Source of the DNA: Staphylococcus devriesei
GTDB lineage: Bacteria; Bacillota; Bacilli; Staphylococcales; Staphylococcaceae
Assembly: GCF_002902625.1 (NCBI RefSeq)
Contig: NZ_PPRG01000062.1
Coordinates: forward strand, 1 to 38,650
DNA: 38,650 nt
Direction: 5' to 3'
Under the pieces are notes generated by a model. The model ran no database searches and had not been told where the DNA came from. It saw only the letters and a list, made by a program, of their open reading frames with translations. The position numbers were made by a program, and so were the translations under genes. Position 1 is the first letter of the stretch; every line of letters begins with the position of its first letter. Shown one piece after another: positions 37,042 through 38,650 of the stretch.

Positions 37042-38514
37042 TTATTTTAAATGTTTTTCAATTTCATCTGCAACTTGTTGGACGTGTGTGCCAATGATGA
37101 CTTGTGTAGAGTGTTTACCGTTTTTAGTCACACCTATTGCCCCAGCGTTTCTAATCTTTTGTTCATCTATAATAGAATTATCTTTCAATTCCATTCTTAA
37201 TCTAGTTGCACAATTTGTGAGTGTATCTATGTTATCACTACCGCCTAAGCCTTCTAGAATTTGATTAGCAGTTGTATGGTATTTCCCTTTTCCAGAAGCA
37301 ACGGCCTGATTGTCAATGTCATCGCTAGAAATATCTGTTGGATCTGCCAGTAGATTATCTCCACGACCAATAGTATTTAAGTTAAAGACTTTAATAACTA
37401 TTCGGAAAATCACATAATATAAAATAAAGAATACGAGACCTTGAACGAGCAACATTAACGGATGGTTTGCGACTGGATTAATTAATGATAAAACATAGTC
37501 AATTAGCCCAGCGCTAAATGAGAATCCTGCAGTCCAGTGAAAGACAGACGCTATAAATAAAGATAAACCTGTAAGGAACGCATGGATAACAAATAAAATC
37601 GGTGCCACGAACATGAAAGCGAATTCGATTGGTTCTGTTACCCCTACTAAAAACGCAGACACAGCACTAGCTAAAAACCAGCCCCAAACCTGTTTTTGTT
37701 GCTTAGTTTCAGCACTATGATACATCGCTAACGCAGCAGCTGGCATACCAAACATCATGATTGGGAAGAATCCAGCTTGATAACGACCAGTAATGCCTTT
37801 TACTGCGTCTTGGCCAGTTTGGAATTTACCAATATCATTAATTCCTGCTGTATCTAACCAGAATACTGCATTCAATGCGTGATGTAATCCAGTTGGTATA
37901 AGTAAACGGTTAAAGAAACCATATAAAAACGCTCCAAATGACCCGAACCCAACAAGCCATTTACCAAATGTAACAATAGCACTAAAAATAATTGGCCATA
38001 AGAATAATAGAACAACTGCTAATGCAGTACAGAAAAAAACTGTCATAATTGGAACTAAACGTTTACCACTAAAGAATGATAATGCCATAGGAAGTTCAAC
38101 TTCGCTAAACTTATTATAAGTATATGCAGCGATTAAACCGATAATCATACCTAGAAAAACGTTAGAATTATCCATCTTAATAAATCCTAAGTTGACTGCT
38201 TTTTCTTTAATGTTAAAAAATAAAGCAACATTTTCAGGATTTAATACTTTCGTAACTAAAGCAAATCCTAATGCACCTGCTAAAGCCACTGTTCCATCAT
38301 TTTTCTTAGCCATACCGATTGCAACACCTATAGCAAAGATTAATCCTAATTGACCTAAAATTGCAGTTCCGACAGTTGAAAAGAATAACGCAACTGTAGG
38401 AAGAACATCTAAAGCTTTGAGTAAATTACCAATCCCTACAATGATTGCCCCTGCAGGTAGCACTGCAACAGGCAACATGAGAGATCTCCCTAAATTTTGA
38501 AAAAATTTAAACAT
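37042..38514 (-). CDS. nagE: PTS N-acetylglucosamine permease, EIICB
   Basis: Takes up and phosphorylates an aminosugar or glucose-type sugar by the phosphotransferase system. The EIIC membrane part (about 1-380, starting MFKFFQNLGRSLMLPVAVLP) has about ten hydrophobic segments. The family motif for the substrate glutamate is VGVTEPIEFAFMFVAP, and GRYQAGFFPIMMFGMPAAAL is in the core. The EIIB domain follows a linker; its phosphorylated cysteine is C435 in TNCATRLRM. No EIIA domain is present, so a separate Crr-like EIIA must serve it. N-acetylglucosamine specificity rests on resemblance to NagE and gene position; glucose is possible. Monocistronic. Confidence 0.9.
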   Translation of the reverse strand: MFKFFQNLGRSLMLPVAVLPAGAIIVGIGNLLKALDVLPTVALFFSTVGTAILGQLGLIFAIGVAIGMAKKNDGTVALAGALGFALVTKVLNPENVALFFNIKEKAVNLGFIKMDNSNVFLGMIIGLIAAYTYNKFSEVELPMALSFFSGKRLVPIMTVFFCTALAVVLLFLWPIIFSAIVTFGKWLVGFGSFGAFLYGFFNRLLIPTGLHHALNAVFWLDTAGINDIGKFQTGQDAVKGITGRYQAGFFPIMMFGMPAAALAMYHSAETKQQKQVWGWFLASAVSAFLVGVTEPIEFAFMFVAPILFVIHAFLTGLSLFIASVFHWTAGFSFSAGLIDYVLSLINPVANHPLMLLVQGLVFFILYYVIFRIVIKVFNLNTIGRGDNLLADPTDISSDDIDNQAVASGKGKYHTTANQILEGLGGSDNIDTLTNCATRLRMELKDNSIIDEQKIRNAGAIGVTKNGKHSTQVIIGTHVQQVADEIEKHLK

Positions 38515-38532
38515 TTGTATCCTCCCAAAATC

Positions 38533-38572
38533 ATACTTATTTTAAAAAATTGATTAAATTTTTAAAAAGTAT
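38533..38572. promoter_or_regulatory. Inverted repeat in the nagE 5' region
   Basis: ATACTT plus an A/T stretch pairs with its complement ending AAGTAT, giving a 15-16-bp imperfect stem with two bulges. It lies 19 bp upstream of the nagE ATG, close to the GGGAGG ribosome site. Mostly A-T pairs, so its stability is modest. Confidence 0.3.
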
Positions 38573-38604
38573 TTATTTTTTATTCCTTTATAAATTTACC
38601 ATAA

Positions 38605-38619
38605 ATGAAAGCGCTTTTG
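38605..38619. promoter_or_regulatory. cre-like sequence upstream of nagE
   Basis: ATGAAAGCGCTTTTG has the palindromic core TGAAAGCGCTTT of strong cre sites and two mismatches at the right end of the consensus. It lies about 90 bp upstream of the nagE ATG, as expected for CcpA control of a sugar permease. Binding is inference. Confidence 0.45.
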
Positions 38620-38650
38620 ATGTGTCATTTTTACAAATATTTGATAATTG

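Overview
The window is a stretch of low-GC Firmicute core chromosome. Protein sequences, very AT-rich spacers, strong GGAGG ribosome sites and gene order (icd-gltA / aapA / pyk-pfkA / accAD / malic enzyme / dnaE ... ackA / tpx / thiI / ezrA / rpsD / serA / nagE) together point to Staphylococcus. From memory, the order follows the S. aureus chromosome between the TCA genes and nagE. The species cannot be fixed by eye. I see no mobile element, prophage, CRISPR array, tRNA or rRNA gene.

Layout. 1-2.9 kb: isocitrate dehydrogenase and citrate synthase (minus), with an amino-acid permease diverging to 4.5 kb. 4.8-7.6 kb: pyruvate kinase and phosphofructokinase (minus). 7.7-9.5 kb: acetyl-CoA carboxylase carboxyltransferase accD-accA (minus). 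9.8-11 kb: malic enzyme. 11.2-16.7 kb: DNA polymerase DnaE, the nanoRNase/pAp phosphatase NrnA and a CBS-domain regulator. 16.9-21.3 kb: two universal stress proteins, an UPF0173 metallo-hydrolase, an M24 peptidase and alanine dehydrogenase in alternating orientation. 21.6-24.5 kb: acetate kinase, a YtxK-like methyltransferase and thiol peroxidase. 24.6-27.75 kb: a frameshifted TauE/SafE transporter, then ThiI and its cysteine desulfurase. 28.1-31.2 kb: EzrA, a free-methionine-sulfoxide reductase and ribosomal protein S4. 31.3-38.5 kb: a GDPD phosphodiesterase, an OsmC protein, a class V aminotransferase overlapping serA, a HAD hydrolase and the N-acetylglucosamine PTS permease.

The genes mostly serve central carbon flow: glycolysis exit (pfkA, pyk), TCA entry (gltA, icd), fatty-acid priming (accAD), pyruvate/malate/alanine balance, acetate overflow (ackA) and PTS sugar uptake (nagE). 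Fittingly, CcpA-type cre-like sequences appear upstream of several of them; the one upstream of ald matches the consensus at all positions. The ThiI/desulfurase pair makes thiolated tRNA. The aminotransferase-serA pair, and perhaps the HAD enzyme, could supply serine.

I found no convincing undescribed multi-gene system. The points most worth checking are the single-base frameshift in the TauE/SafE gene, a dispersed hairpin-forming intergenic repeat, a possible complete serine pathway, several palindromes over promoters, and an anti-Shine-Dalgarno-like C-rich stretch between aapA and pyk.
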